Below are positions 44,408-55,985 of a stretch of 64,000 nt of DNA, piece after piece. The notes under the pieces were generated by a model that was given only the letters and a program-made list of their open reading frames with translations, did not search any database and was not told the origin of the DNA. Position 1 is the first letter of the stretch. Each line of letters starts with the position of its first letter. Location: the NCBI GenBank assembly GCA_021521415.1, contig JAIQDT010004235.1, positions 62,001 through 126,000 of the forward strand, written 5' to 3'. A program made the position numbers and the translations under genes. Source of the DNA: Bidens hawaiensis (taxonomy: Eukaryota; Streptophyta; Magnoliopsida; Asterales; Asteraceae).

Positions 44408-46690
44408 AGTGGTATCAGAGCAGGAGCTGCTCTCGATGCTTCGACTAAGGTATGAATATGAGTTTTTCATATTTTTCGTGTTCTTCGGGTTTTGGTCAGA
44501 TCTGGAGTAAATTAGTGTGTTATTGGTGGATTTGAGTGTGAATTCGTGTTTATGGATGGAAGAGGGAACTTCCTGTGTAATTTGGTGTTAAGTTATGGTG
44601 TATTGAGTGATTCACCATGGAAGAGTATGTTAACTTTTGAATTCGGTTTATGATGATTTAGTGATTGTTAAGATAATTGGATGATGGATTTGTGTTTAGA
44701 ATTGAAATCCTCATGTTTCTGTGGAATTTGGTGGTTAATTATGGTGAATTGAAGGTTTCACCATGGAAGAGCATGATATGGGTTAAGTTAATTGATGTTG
44801 AATTAATGGTTGTTAAGTTTAATGGTTGATATATTCGGAATCGTGGTGAAAATCCGAGTGTTCGGGTAGATTTTCATGGTTATTTATGGTGTTTTGATGA
44901 TTTCACCATGGATGAAGTTCAAAAAATCCAGATTCCGGCCAGATCTAGTTTTTTCGGCGATGTAACAGCTTTTTCCGGCGGAAAACGTTTTTCCGGCGAA
45001 GCAGTTACAGATCCAACAACCTGATTCGTTACTGTAGCGATTCGTTATTACTGTAGCTGATTCGTTAGGAAAGTCTAACGAATCTACTGTAGCAATTCGT
45101 TATGGAATATTTAACGAATCAAGTTAATTCGTTAAGCTAATTCGTTAAGGTTATGATAACGAATTAGAGTGATTCGTTAAGCTAATTCGCTAAGGTTATG
45201 ATAACGAATTAAGGCAATTCGTTAAGTTATTTCGTGAAGGTGATTCGTTAAGGTATTGATAACGAATTAAGGTGATTCGTTAACTGTTATAACGAAGTGA
45301 AATATTAACGAATGGGAGGCCATTCGTGTAACTGTTATAACGAATGGGATGATTATTTATAACGAATTGAGTTGATTCGTTAAGTGTATAACGAATCAGT
45401 GAATGGTTGACGAATGGTGGATAATTTATAACGAACTGAGTTAACGAATGGAGATGACGAACTAAGTTAACGAATGGGAGAATTATTTATAACGAATTAG
45501 AGAGGCAATTCGTTAAAAAAAAAAAAAAAATTTCGAAATTTTTTCTATGAATTTTCTTGCGTGAATTTTTTCTTACGTGACGAACTAAGTAAAATGGCGG
45601 GAAAAATTTTCTTGCGTGAATTTTTTCCAGAATACTCCTCGTGAGTGAGTTTTCATTCTTGAAAATTTTGGCATTAAAATTTATTTTTCGAAATTTTTCG
45701 ATGAATTTTTGGCGGGAAAATCGGGAAAAATTTTCTTAATTGAAATTTTTCTGGGATGTTCCTAATGTATTGGAGACTCTTCGTGCAAATTTTGGTAATG
45801 TACGGCTGACTGTTTATGCGTTTCGAATGGCCGAGGGGGAGATCTCGTGTAATTTAAGGAGGAGTGTGTTTGTTTGTGCACATTGAAGATTATTTAAGAC
45901 CTTGCCGAATTTGTCAAGAAAAGGGGGAGATAAAACTTTCATTTGAGATTATTTGGCTTGTATCTTCCTACATTTGCAAGGTTTCTTGAAAAATTACTGC
46001 AATTCGGGTGGTAATTCATGCTTACAAAGCTACGTTTGACTGAGTTCAAGACTGCAAGTGTTCTTCGATTGGTGATTGATTTGTTAAAAGATTGAAACCT
46101 GACTATGTGGGATACGAGTGTCTGTTCGTTTACTTCTTTCTGAGGGACTTGATCCTGACTATGTTGGCTACGAGTAAATGGCGGATTACTTCTGTTGAGG
46201 GGGACGATTCTCGAACGAGTTGATCTTATTGAAGAATATACGAGTCTTGGCATTGGAGTGAAGAATTTGATCATTTGAGGTTTATTAATGGAGGTTGGAA
46301 CTCTGAATCTTATGATGCCCAAACATTAGTGCATCTTTGCGAACGAGATGTGGAAGAGCTTCAAAGAGTATATTCGGATACACGTTATCAAGAGAGGGAA
46401 AACCGAAGTGAAAGATGTTGAATGATCGAGTTGTTCATGAAGATGTGTGACGAGGTTAAACGTAAAGATATGTTTTTTTCTTTTACCGGTGTTGACGGAT
46501 AGCTGATGACTTGCTGCTGATTGTTGAAAGATTTAACCATATCATACGCCAGTGGATGATCAGAATGATCTCCAAGAGTTGCTCACAATGAGGGGGTGAT
46601 CTGATATGAGAAGCTACAGGTTGTTGGTTTGCTGAAAAGATTTAAAGATTGTCCGTTTGCACAAGCCCGAAAATCATCAGTCAAGGGGGA
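44408..46690 (+). other. Leader-like and 3' non-coding region after LTR-B
   Basis: Begins with the PBS, then about 600 bp of leader. 45,010-45,510 is dense in TTCGTTA/TAACGAA motifs, many in inverted pairs. From 45,830 on there are several GGGGGAG runs resembling polypurine tracts. Minus-strand ORFs 45939-46322 and 46583-46825 are not credible. No gag follows this PBS. Confidence 0.55.
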
Positions 46691-46777
46691 GTCTGTTAGT
46701 GCACGGTTTGTGACTGGTGATTTGCAGTTAAAGTATTCAAGATTAAAGTATTCGATAGCTACGGAAAAGGGGGTGTC
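46681..46777 (+). other. Duplicated polypurine tract / LTR-start junction
   Basis: AAGGGGGAGTC followed by TGTTAGTGCACGG at 46694, then 84 bp later AAAAGGGGGTGTC followed by TGTTAGTGCACG at 46778, the true 3' LTR. The first start resembles LTR-B (ending CACGG), the second the outer LTR (ending CACGA). It looks like a partial LTR-B remnant fused to the outer polypurine tract. Confidence 0.65.
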
Positions 46778-47320
46778 TGTTAGTGCACGAAATGGTTGTC
46801 CATAGCATTCGAATAAGTTATACATAGTCTAGATTGTTTATTTATTGTAAATGGCCCATTCGCTATGGTTTGTATAGCGAATGAGGTCCATTCGTTATAT
46901 GCTAGGCTAGTTCGTTAAGGTATAAGCTCATTCGTTATGGTAGCATAACGAATGAGAGCTAGTTCGTTAAGTTTATAAGCCCATTCGTTATATAATATAA
47001 CGAATGGAGGCTGGTTCGTTAAGTTATCATCACTCGTTATGGAATCATAACGAATGGAGTCTAATTCGTTATGAAGATATAAAGAATTAGACTAAATTAA
47101 CGAATTGGTGCTTTGGCCTATAAATAGGCATATTCATGCTCATTTGTAGGTGTACATATTTCAAAAGAGAGATCTAGATCTAAATTATGCTCTCCATAAG
47201 TTATTTCCATCCACCATAATGTATTCTTCCATATTTATCAATAAAGTAATAATTTAACGTTTAGATTCGTATTGTATAATCGATGTATCATAGCGGCTAG
47301 ATCCGTAACGGGTTTCAACA
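46778..47320 (+). repeat. 3' LTR of the Sirevirus-like element
   Basis: 543 bp, colinear with the 5' LTR, with about six substitutions. One of these (ATAAAGAATT for ATAACGAATT) breaks the fourth hairpin. Followed by the TSD CATGC. Confidence 0.9.
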
Positions 47321-48176
47321 CATGCCACTCTGATAACTTTGTAAACCATCTATTCCACACTTCTTTTTTCTTCATCAATTCTCCAGCGTCTAAGATATTA
47401 TCAAACGCAAGCATGATGTGTAATCCACCAATGTAGTGAATATTCAGATTAAAAAACCCAGCTTCCACTAACAAGTTTCTTAAATTTCTCATTGTCATCA
47501 AATCATTCACCACACCAATCAAAGCCCTTTTGTAAAGGTTTTCTAAAGCACTGATATTATCTGGAACCTTAACTTCCAATATTTTTGTGCTTTGTGGTTT
47601 GGTGTTCGTACATACCTCTTTGTATGACCTCCCACCTTGCCATACTAGAAATCGCTCATATTACAAAGGCTCTTCAATCCTCTCCTACACTGAAGATTTC
47701 TGATGGTTCTGCATCTTCGTTTGTCCGTCTATATTATTTTCTTCTGCTCCTCTCTTCACATCCCCGTTTTAGTCGGCAAACATTGCCACTTTCACAAATA
47801 ATTTGTTCTTTCCCATCTTTACCTTTTTCAGATTCTCCTCAAGGCCTACCACATCCTTCACCTTAGTGAAAGAAACAAAACCAAAGGTTTTTCCTCCCTT
47901 ATCCTTCTTCCTAGAAATGTAAGCATCTTTAACTTCCCCAAAACTTCCAAAAAACTCCATAACCTTCTTACGGCTACCGTCATCCAGGAGATTGGAAGCA
48001 AAAAATCTCACCGAATTGATCTTCCCCCCTTTTGTTTCCTTATCTCTAGCTTTTTCATTGTTATTGTTCGTTCTACTGTCGTTCTCCACCTGCTCCCAGC
48101 CTTCTTCCAGACTTTCTTGAGAGAACACCTCCTCCATAGATAGGGTGGTTATTGGTGATAAATGTGATTGGCCCAA
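47321..48176 (-). pseudogene. LINE ORF1, N-terminal RRM and middle part
   Basis: 47769-48176 begins with short ATG-led sequence and includes an RNA-recognition motif (VRFFASNLLDDGSRKKVMEFFGSFGEV, KTFGFVSFTKV). 47321-47579 continues the ORF1 protein up to SEWH, where the Sirevirus cuts it. A frameshift or gap lies at about 47,580-47,770. Plant LINE ORF1 proteins with an RRM plus a DUF4283-like part are well known. The N-terminus faces the plus-strand ORF2. Confidence 0.8.
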
Positions 48177-48179
48177 TGG

Positions 48180-48417
48180 TAGGGATCAGGAAAGTAAAAA
48201 AGGGTCAATGGTGGAGACAGAACCACGGTGGGAGGTATCGGATTCTGAGGAAGAGGAAGATGGGGAGATAGGGGTTGAGATGGAGGAAGAAGATGGAGAA
48301 ATGGAAGTAGATCGATTGGAAGATGGGGAAGGACACAAAATTGATATTGAGAAGGAAGTTGAAGCCACTATTAAGGTTGGAGTTTCAGTTGGAGCCGAGG
48401 TCGAAAATTTCACATAG
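48180..48417 (+). pseudogene. LINE ORF1 acidic C-terminal fragment, plus strand
   Basis: An open frame rich in glutamate/aspartate (SDSEEEEDGEIGVEMEEEDGE) ending at a TAG about 50 bp before ORF2. Acidic low-complexity tails before ORF2 are common in plant LINE ORF1. It lies next to, but opposite in orientation from, the ORF1 N-terminus. A chance low-complexity ORF cannot be excluded. Confidence 0.45.
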
Positions 48418-48464
48418 ATGATGAAGGATTTGATTAGAGGAGAAGGTGTTGAAGAGGTTAAGCA

Positions 48465-51400
48465 ATGAATTTCTTGTCTATTAATGTTAAAGGTTTAGGG
48501 GTGGGGGCCAAGGCTGGTTGGCTTAGAGATATCAAAGTTAAGGAAGGGATCCCGTTTATGGCTCTCCAGGAAACTCTTGCGTATGAGTTGGAGAATAAGC
48601 AGGTCAGTTTATTTTGGGATAATTCCTCTTTTGGTATGGAGTATGTGGGGGCTACAGGTAGGTCTGGGGTCTCCTGTGCATCTGGAACGAGTCTGATTTC
48701 AGGCCGATTGAGGTGATAAAGGATCTGAATTTTTACTCTTTGTTAAAGGTTCGGTGGTGGGTAGAAACAAAAGTTTTTGGATTTTGAACGTGTATGCGCC
48801 GCAAGGGACGGCGGACAAAAACACCTTTGGGATAGAATCACGAACTTGATAGAGAAGGATGATGGGTTGTGGGTTTTGATGGGAGATTTTAATGTGGTTT
48901 GAGAGCCAACTGAAAGGAAAAACTCCAACTTTAACCCGGTAAGAGCTAGGGACTTTAATGCTTTTATCTATGATAATGATTTGGTCGAGTATGCTACGAA
49001 ATGGGGGAAATTTACTTTCTCAGTGGGGAATAAGTTGAGCAAAATTGATAGGTTCTTGGTCAATCAAGGTGTGTTAAGTTTGTGGCCAAACGCCTGTGTT
49101 AGGGTGTTGCCTAGAATGTACTCAGACCATAGACAGTTGATTATGACTTGTAAGGAGGTGAATTTTGGTCATCGTTCTTTCCGGTTCTTTAATTCTTGGC
49201 TTGAGCGAAAAGATTTCGAAGAAGTGATTCGGTCTGTTTGGGAGGATTGGAATATGGAAGGTCCTGCAGATTTAGCTCTGGTTAATAAATTCAAAAGGTT
49301 GAGATTAGAGATAAACAAGTGGTGGGATATTATAAAAGTGAAAGAAAAGGAAAAGGAGAATACTCTTATAATGGAGCTAGAGAAGATAGAGATGGAAGTG
49401 GAAAATAAAGATCTCTTTGAGGAAGAAGAATGGGCCAGGTGGGAGTGTGTTAAAGAACTTAATGAATTGGCGAATTTAAAGGTTAAAGACAATAGGCAAA
49501 GATCGAGAATTAGATGGGCTATGCTAGGAGATATGAATTCTGCGTTTTTCCATGGCGTTATTAATAATAGGAAAAGAAAAAACAGTATTCATGGGTTAGT
49601 CGTGGACGGGAGCTGGAACGATAAACCTAAAATTGTTAAAAGAGAGGTTTTTAAATTTTTCAGGGAGAGATTTAAAGAACAATTTAAGGATAGACCTAAG
49701 CTGAAGTGTTATAATTTAAAAAATTTGTCGGAGGAGGAGGGTGCGTCTCTCATATCATTATTTTCCAAGGAAGAAATTAGAGAGGCGGTTTTTCAATGTA
49801 ATGGTGATCGGGCACCGGGTCCTGATGGTTTCAATTTCAATTTTATAAAAAGGTTCTAGTTGTTTTTTGAAGTGGACTTCTAGAAGCTTTTGAACGAATT
49901 TCACAGGAAAGGTAGCTTCAATAGAGGTGTAACTTCTTCATTTATATCTTTGATTCCTAAATGCTTGGACCCAGGTAATCTTCATGATTATAGACCAATT
50001 AATTTGGTGGGGGTTATAAACAAAGTGATTTTGAAAGTTTTAGCCAATCGGTTAAAGAAAGTGTTGGGCTCGGTTATATCAGAGACGCAATCTGCCTTCC
50101 TTAAAGGGAACGTCATTCTGGATGGTCCGTTTGTAGTGAATGAGTTGTTTTCATGGGCTAATAAGCCTAAATATAAAGCTTTCATTATGAAAATAGATTT
50201 TGAAAAGGCTTATGATAATGTGAACTGGAAGTTTTTGATGTCAATTATGGAGCAACCGGGGTTCCCTCCAATATGGTGCAAATGGATTTGGGGGATAATT
50301 TCTTCGGCTAGATCCTCGGTGCTTGTTAACAGGTCTCCTACTTTCGAGTTCCAATGTCATAAAGGAATGAGACAAGGAGATCCGCTATCTCCCTTTCTCT
50401 TTCTTTGTGATGGAGGCTCTGTCAAATATGGTTAGTAAAGTGGTGGAAGATGGAATTTTATCGGGTTTCAAAATTCCTAACGGGGGGGCCTGTGGTTTCT
50501 CATCTTTTATACGCGGATGATGCTATGATTGTTGGTGCATGGTCTAAAGAGAATATGGAGAATATGAATAGAATTTTAAGGTGTTTCAACTTGTGCTCAG
50601 GTCTGAAAAAATCTACATTGTTTGGTTGTAATGTCAATGGAGAGGAGATTAAAGAGATGGCTGGTGCTATTGGTTGTAAGCCGGGGAAGTTGCCTTTTAT
50701 TCATCTTGGTATCCGTGTGGGCGCTAACATGAATAAGGTGCAAAATTGGAATGGGATTATGGATATTTTTGAGAAAAGGTTGGCTAGCTGGAAAGCCTAC
50801 TCGCTTTCGATAGGAGGTAGGGTGGTTTTAATAAAAGCAGTCCTGGAAAGTTTATCGGTCTATTACTTCTACATTTTTAAAGTGCCAAATAAGGTTGTTG
50901 AAAATTTAGAAAAAATTATAAAGAGATTTTTATGGGGAGGAACGAATAATGGTAATAAAATTCATTGGGTGGCTTGGGATAGGGTGGCGCTTCCAAAAGA
51001 AAAAGGTGGTTTAGAAATATCGAAATTAAAGGATTTTAATAATTCTCTTTTGGCAAAGTGGGGGTGGAGATATAGAACGGAAGAAAAGGGGCTATGGAAA
51101 AGAGTTATCGATGCCATTCATAATCATGCTAAAAAGTGTGAAGTGGTGTCCGGAAAGAAGGGTAATACTGGTGTTTGGTTGAATGTAGCTAAGGTTATAA
51201 ATACGGTGAAATGTGGGGGTAGTAAGATGGCTGACTTGATTAAAGGAAGCCTTGGAGATGGTCATAAAATGAGATTCTGGACGGACAACTGGGTGGGAAC
51301 TCAGAATTTAAAGGAGATCTGTCCTAACTTGTTCAAATTAGAAAAATATAAATTTTGCAAAGTTGAGGATAGGTTTTGGAGAGTAGACGGGAGAATCAGT

Positions 51401-51754
51401 TGGACTTGGGATTGGATCAAACCTCCTAGATCAGCCCAAGAGATGAATGAGTGGGAGAATTGCTTGAGACTAATGGTTGTTGCAGATTGGAAGGCAGGGG
51501 CGGATTCATGGGTGTGGCTTAGAGATAGAAATGGATTGTTTTCGGTTCGATCTGTTAAGGATATGATTATTAGAGACAAATCTGTGGGAAATAACTATGT
51601 TTTTAAGTGGAGTAAATGGGTACCGGCAAAGTGCAATATACATGTTTGGAGGGCCGAGATGAATAGAATTCCCACTCGTGAGGTGCTCGAAAAAAAGGAA
51701 TGTTTTCTACGTAAAAAATCATCTTCTAACCAACCAAGGCATACACCGCCTTAA
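48465..51754 (+). pseudogene. LINE ORF2 (endonuclease-reverse transcriptase), broken and 3'-truncated
   Basis: The endonuclease starts at 48465 (MNFLSINVKGLG, ALQET); its frame shifts near 48,665 and has a TGA near 48,900 after LMGDFNVV. 48981-49859 ends the endonuclease (SKIDRFLVN, YSDHRQL) and enters the RT (GDRAPGPDGFNFNF). Stops lie near 49,857 and 49,879. 49890-50435 has the RT core (LHDYRPINLVGVINK, KIDFEKAYDNVNW, GMRQGDPLSP), then a frameshift, then 50450-51754 with the catalytic YADD (LLYADDAMIVG) and the thumb. The C-terminal zf-RVT region (VFKWSKWVPAKCNIHVWR) is cut near 51,754. No poly(A) tail. Non-functional. Confidence 0.88.
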
Positions 51755-51829
51755 TAATATTGCTTCCCAAAAGTGCAAATGATCTTATGAACATGTCTAA
51801 TACACAAATCATGGCACCAACTTGGCCTG

Positions 51830-51855
51830 CCGCAACGCGCGGGTACTGTTACTAG
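51830..51855 (+). mobile_element. Helitron 3' terminus 1
   Basis: Hairpin CCGC-AACGC-GCGG (51830-51842), 9 nt spacer, CTAG (51852-51855), then T. This is the canonical Helitron 3' end. The element that ends here would include or abut the truncated LINE ORF2. Confidence 0.7.
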
Positions 51856-51860
51856 TTTAA

Positions 51861-51931
51861 TCTAATAATAAAAATGTTCGGTGTTCCTCTCTTCCCTTCC
51901 ATTCCAACTATATGTATATCAGTATATGTGT

Positions 51932-51969
<38 letters not shown>

Positions 51970-54121
51970 AGCAACCGATTATGATATCTACCACCATGGC
52001 TTCGTGGTCGTGATTTGTTCTCTCTCATCAAATTATTTCATCGTCACTCTCACTTATTCAATAATCCACCGTTTGAGTTTTTGTCAACGGAGACGGTATC
52101 TGACACGTCCACCGGTGACACGTCGTTATTTATGGCGACGATGTATCATGGTGACCGTTTCAATTGTTTCGCTTCTGATTCGTCTGTTGCCGGGTTCCAT
52201 TTTCAAAACCCTAGGCGACGGTTACCGGTCAGAAGTGACATGCAGTTGTTTATGGCAGCGGCTTAAGTAACTTGGTGACTGATTTCGATTGTTGTTGCTT
52301 GCATTTGTCTATTTCGTTTCACTTAGATAATCTTCAACCTAGATAATACTAACTTATTTGATTTGGTTATATTTATTTTATCGATTGTGAATTGCTTTGT
52401 AGTAGTAATGACGTCAATTAAACCTTTAGGTTTCAGTTTCATCAGTTATTTTCATACCTTCATATACGATCACTTAATTGTAGCTATATTAAACTGTCCT
52501 TGGTTATTAGTTGAGTTTCAACATATTACTAGCCCTAAGATCCATGGTTGTTTGATATTGCATATGAAATATGAGGATCATATAAGTGAAGTTGTCTGGT
52601 AGATCGCAGATGACAAGCTCAGAAGTCTGATTGTGTTGTTGAATGTTTGACAGATGCCCCTAACATGTCGATTATTTGCTTTTGTTCTGTTGCAGGTATT
52701 GTCAATGTCATTTGTATCGACTGCAATTTCGTTTTTAGGTTTATTTGATTCACTGGTTGTTCTTAATTCAACGGTGCTACCATCTTCAATTTGTGGTAAG
52801 TAGGTTTATTATGGTCTCCACTTCAAAGTGTGACAATCTCTGATTAAATAATGATCCTTATTATTTTTCAGTTCGTTTATTCATTACAAGGATACGTTTT
52901 CAGCTTGGTTTTCAATTCGACAAGGAATACCACACGTAAATGTAAGCCACTTTTCAGTTTCATATATCTTTGCAAATGAAAGGTTGTGCATCCCTAATAA
53001 TGGCTACTTTATGATGTTCTTTTGGTGAAAAAAAATACATATTGTATTTTCTGAATTATTATCAGCTCTAACAAATTTGGCAACAAATACCTACCAGCAG
53101 CTTTACAATTTACAATTTCACATGATTGACCAATATTCTAATTTGATATGCAGGAAGGTAACTTCAAGCCTTCAAGGCACACATTCAAAAGCATAAGGTA
53201 CTACATAATTAAACCCTTTTAGTGGCTTACATGGGTCAGGCTAGGTATCAACATAAAGAAAATTGGATCGGATTGGGTAACAAGTGAAAATGGGCTATGT
53301 AAAGGGTCTGGTCAAACTATTCAAAATGGGTCAGTCAGATTGGGTAAAAGGTCAAAACGAATCAAGTCAGGTTGTTTAACGGTCTAAATAGGTTTGGTCA
53401 GATTGGGGAACACGTTAGGTAACGGGAAAACAACAGTAATGGACCATCCCATAAAAACTAATTAGTCTAAAGTCCATTTTAATAAAGAATATATGCAAAC
53501 CTAAAAGTTTACTCTATAACCCAAATTATGTTTCTAAATCAACTTAATTACTAATACTTCATATCATTAAGTATTGGTAATGGCTTAGCTTTTGACTTGA
53601 TCTCTTGCACTTTGCAGCATATAAACTAAATGGTAGACAAAGAAAGTTAAATTTGACATTCTTTTTCATATGGATGTGGCTAACATTTTGACAGGTGATC
53701 ATTATATAACAGTTTTTATTTATTAATGTACAAACTCACATCTTATACACGTAATCACATCATGGTAGTTTTTCCTACAGAGTTAAGCCTGTTAGTTTTG
53801 CACACTTGACTTTGAACCTCCATCGGATGACTTTCATAGTGAAAATCACACCCACGAGCTTACAGTGAAGTGTTAAATCATCAATATAAGGTGTAGTTAC
53901 AAATGCAGCGAAGAATAAAGCCACTTTTCCTAACTTAGTTAAACTCAAGTTTGTACGTGTTAAAAAGTCACTATCCTTTTATCTTTGACATTTAATTTGA
54001 CAATATATATTACTTGTGTATTTGCTGATTTTACTTTGTACATTATGCTTCCTTATTTGTGTGCGGCTCAAGTTTTTACGGTTTAACAGCTTCACCGCAA
54101 CGCGGCGGGTCTTACTACTAG
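51861..54121 (+). mobile_element. Helitron-like element, about 2.3 kb
   Basis: Proposed 5' end TCTAATAATAAAAATG at 51861 and 3' end CTAG at 54118-54121, preceded by a CCGCAACGCGGCGG hairpin (54095-54108). Contents are non-coding or fragmentary: a (TC)n run at about 51,934-51,968, intron/exon-like pieces (TTGCAG and GGTAAG contexts near 52,690-52,800) and low-complexity GGGTCAG/GGGTAAC sequence at 53,220-53,420. ORFs 51881-52270, 52015-52266 and 52363-52602 are not recognised. No RepHel is present. Confidence 0.5.
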
Positions 54122-55223
54122 TATATATACATTTTCAGGGGTCGGTAGGCTAGAGTAGTTGTACAACATGCTTCTATTTTTATACATCGTCTTCCATTCG
54201 TGTTCTTTAACAATTCCACATACCACAGCATTGGACCATAATTTCCACACACCCTCTCTTCTTTTATGCATCACCCCTAGCTCCTCCACCACTGTCATCA
54301 CTCATCTCTCAATATCGGCTGCTGGTATGTGACAACGATATCGTCGGTTTCTGTTTAGGAATAGTAAGCGACAACGATTGTTTAAGGCGGTGCCGGAGGT
54401 TCGACGTTGATGTGGTGCTTTCTCCATGGCTCCGATTTACACTGTTTCCGGTTTCGGTATGCCCTTGTCTATCTCTGTTTGTAAGTCGTTGATGTTGGTG
54501 TTGGTTTCTCTCTTTCCGGCCGCCCACGGCGGTAGCGGACATCTATGTATTGTTACAAGCCTAAACTGATGGGCCATTTGAGGCATGTAATTTAAAACAT
54601 TAATGATTCTTTTATGATTGTTTATGCCTGATGTTTATTGAATTTAGATCAGTAACAACTAACAATTGTTCCTCTGATTTTTGAATCAAGCGTTGGGTAC
54701 TTGAACTATAGTTGAACCTAGGAGATATCATTTGTTGCAATTAGCTTGAAATCGTCCTGATTAAATTGTTAATGGTTGTACATAGATTCCTTTAATTATA
54801 GTTTAAGGGTTTTAAGGAGTGTTTGGGATTTGCTTATTTTACCATTATTTTATACCATGATGGTTTCCTGAACTTTATTGATAGCTTGAATGGGTTAAAG
54901 ACAACATTTGGGTTTAAAGGGTTAATTAGCGTTTAACCCGTTGATTATGTAAACATGTGATGGTTCTCTTAAGCTTTGCGTCTTAGCAAACCTGCATATA
55001 TATTTTTGTATTGTAATTTAATCGACACCATCTAAAATGCTAATTAGGCATATCTATGTAACTACCCTGCACTAATGTTAATTATGCAACCACATACACA
55101 AATGGGCATTATGTGAAATGTCTAGACTAACTGCTTTATATCAACCAACAAAAAATCTCTTGCTAACCTTCCTAAACATAGGAAAACACTCACCCCCCGC
55201 AACGTGGCGGGTGAACCAACTAG
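54122..55223 (+). mobile_element. Helitron-like segment ending at a third 3' terminus
   Basis: Ends with hairpin CCCGC-AACGTG-GCGGG (55196-55211) and CTAG at 55220-55223. The left limit is unknown. Contains a decayed piece of the Tourist MITE end (AGTGTTTGGGATTTGC near 54,817). Minus-strand ORFs 54092-54301 and 54309-54542 show no recognisable domain; the latter may be antisense to a captured exon. Confidence 0.45.
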
Positions 55224-55733
55224 TTTTGATACAAATTTCTCCATTGATGTAAGCTTTTAACCTAAATTATTTGAAGGGCGATTATTTGGCCCGTTAAATA
55301 TGTGTAAAATAAGAAATGGTGCTTATTTAGATAGCTTGGTACATTCGATACTTTAGTGTGAAATTGGTATTGGATTTATTGCTAATATTATGCTAACATC
55401 ATATGCTAATAACAATTTGTGTAATGGTGGATCTAATATTTTTTTTGTCCAGAAAATACTAGAGTAAAAAAGTTGATAATAATTCCCTTGACCTTAAAAG
55501 TCTAAGTTTAACTCCTCACCCTAATGTAATGACAGAGAACTAGCTAGTTGTGTTTTCAAGCGACCGTTGATATTTTTAGGTTAAAGAAGAAAGAACCTTT
55601 ATGATACACTTCTTCCTCTGAGATGTCTGAGTATCAAAAGAATAAACTTTTCGAAGATTTGTTCGACAACACTTTATTAATCCTCAGCCTTTAAGACCAT
55701 ATGGAGTCCAACAGGTTATTGTAAGTTTTTATG

Positions 55734-55865
55734 CCATCTCCACTTTGGTGGGATGGTAAAGGCTTAGGCCTTTGGGTGAGAGGTCCAGGGTTCGATCCCT
55801 GGCAATGGCGGTTTATTGTAAATAGTAGGAGGCAAGCTTAAACATTAAAAAAAAAAAAAAAAAAA
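55734..55865 (+). mobile_element. tRNA-derived SINE with 20-bp target-site duplication
   Basis: The 132-bp body has an A-box-like GGTGGGATGGTAAAGG and a box B GGTTCGATCCC, then a short body and a poly(A) of about 20. The 20-mer GGTTATTGTAAGTTTTTATG lies at 55714-55733 and again at 55866-55885, exactly flanking it. Long perfect duplication plus poly(A) shows LINE-machinery retroposition. Confidence 0.9.
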
Positions 55866-55985
55866 GGTTATTGTAAGTTTTTATGATATACGAATACTTT
55901 TACTTATTTACTTATATTTATATTGATGTTATCAGTTGCGTTACTAGCTGGAACCCCATTACTCCTTTTGGAAAAAAAAAAAGGT

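Larger units (their letters stand above)
29341..47320 (+). mobile_element. Sirevirus-like Ty1/copia retrotransposon, 18.0 kb, TSD CATGC
   Basis: 543-bp LTRs at 29341-29883 and 46778-47320 flank the element; CATGC precedes it (29336-29340) and follows it (47321-47325). Internal order is PBS, long leader, gag (31082-34284), pol in copia order protease-integrase-RT-RNase H (34341-37682), about 3.1 kb of non-coding sequence, an extra ORF (40795-43797), a second LTR-PBS (43832-44421), non-coding sequence, and polypurine tract. Gag with two zinc knuckles plus an extra ORF after pol is the Sirevirus plan. 18 kb is far longer than usual for copia (5-12 kb), because of the internal LTR and the long spacers. 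Coding regions carry many stops. Confidence 0.9.

Noticed and set aside
48145..48417. Independent acidic protein gene
   Set aside because: Low-complexity glutamate run next to LINE ORF2 fits a LINE ORF1 tail; no separate promoter or homologue recognised.
55734..55815. Functional tRNA gene
   Set aside because: Boxes A and B are present but no cloverleaf acceptor pairing; poly(A) and TSD show a SINE.
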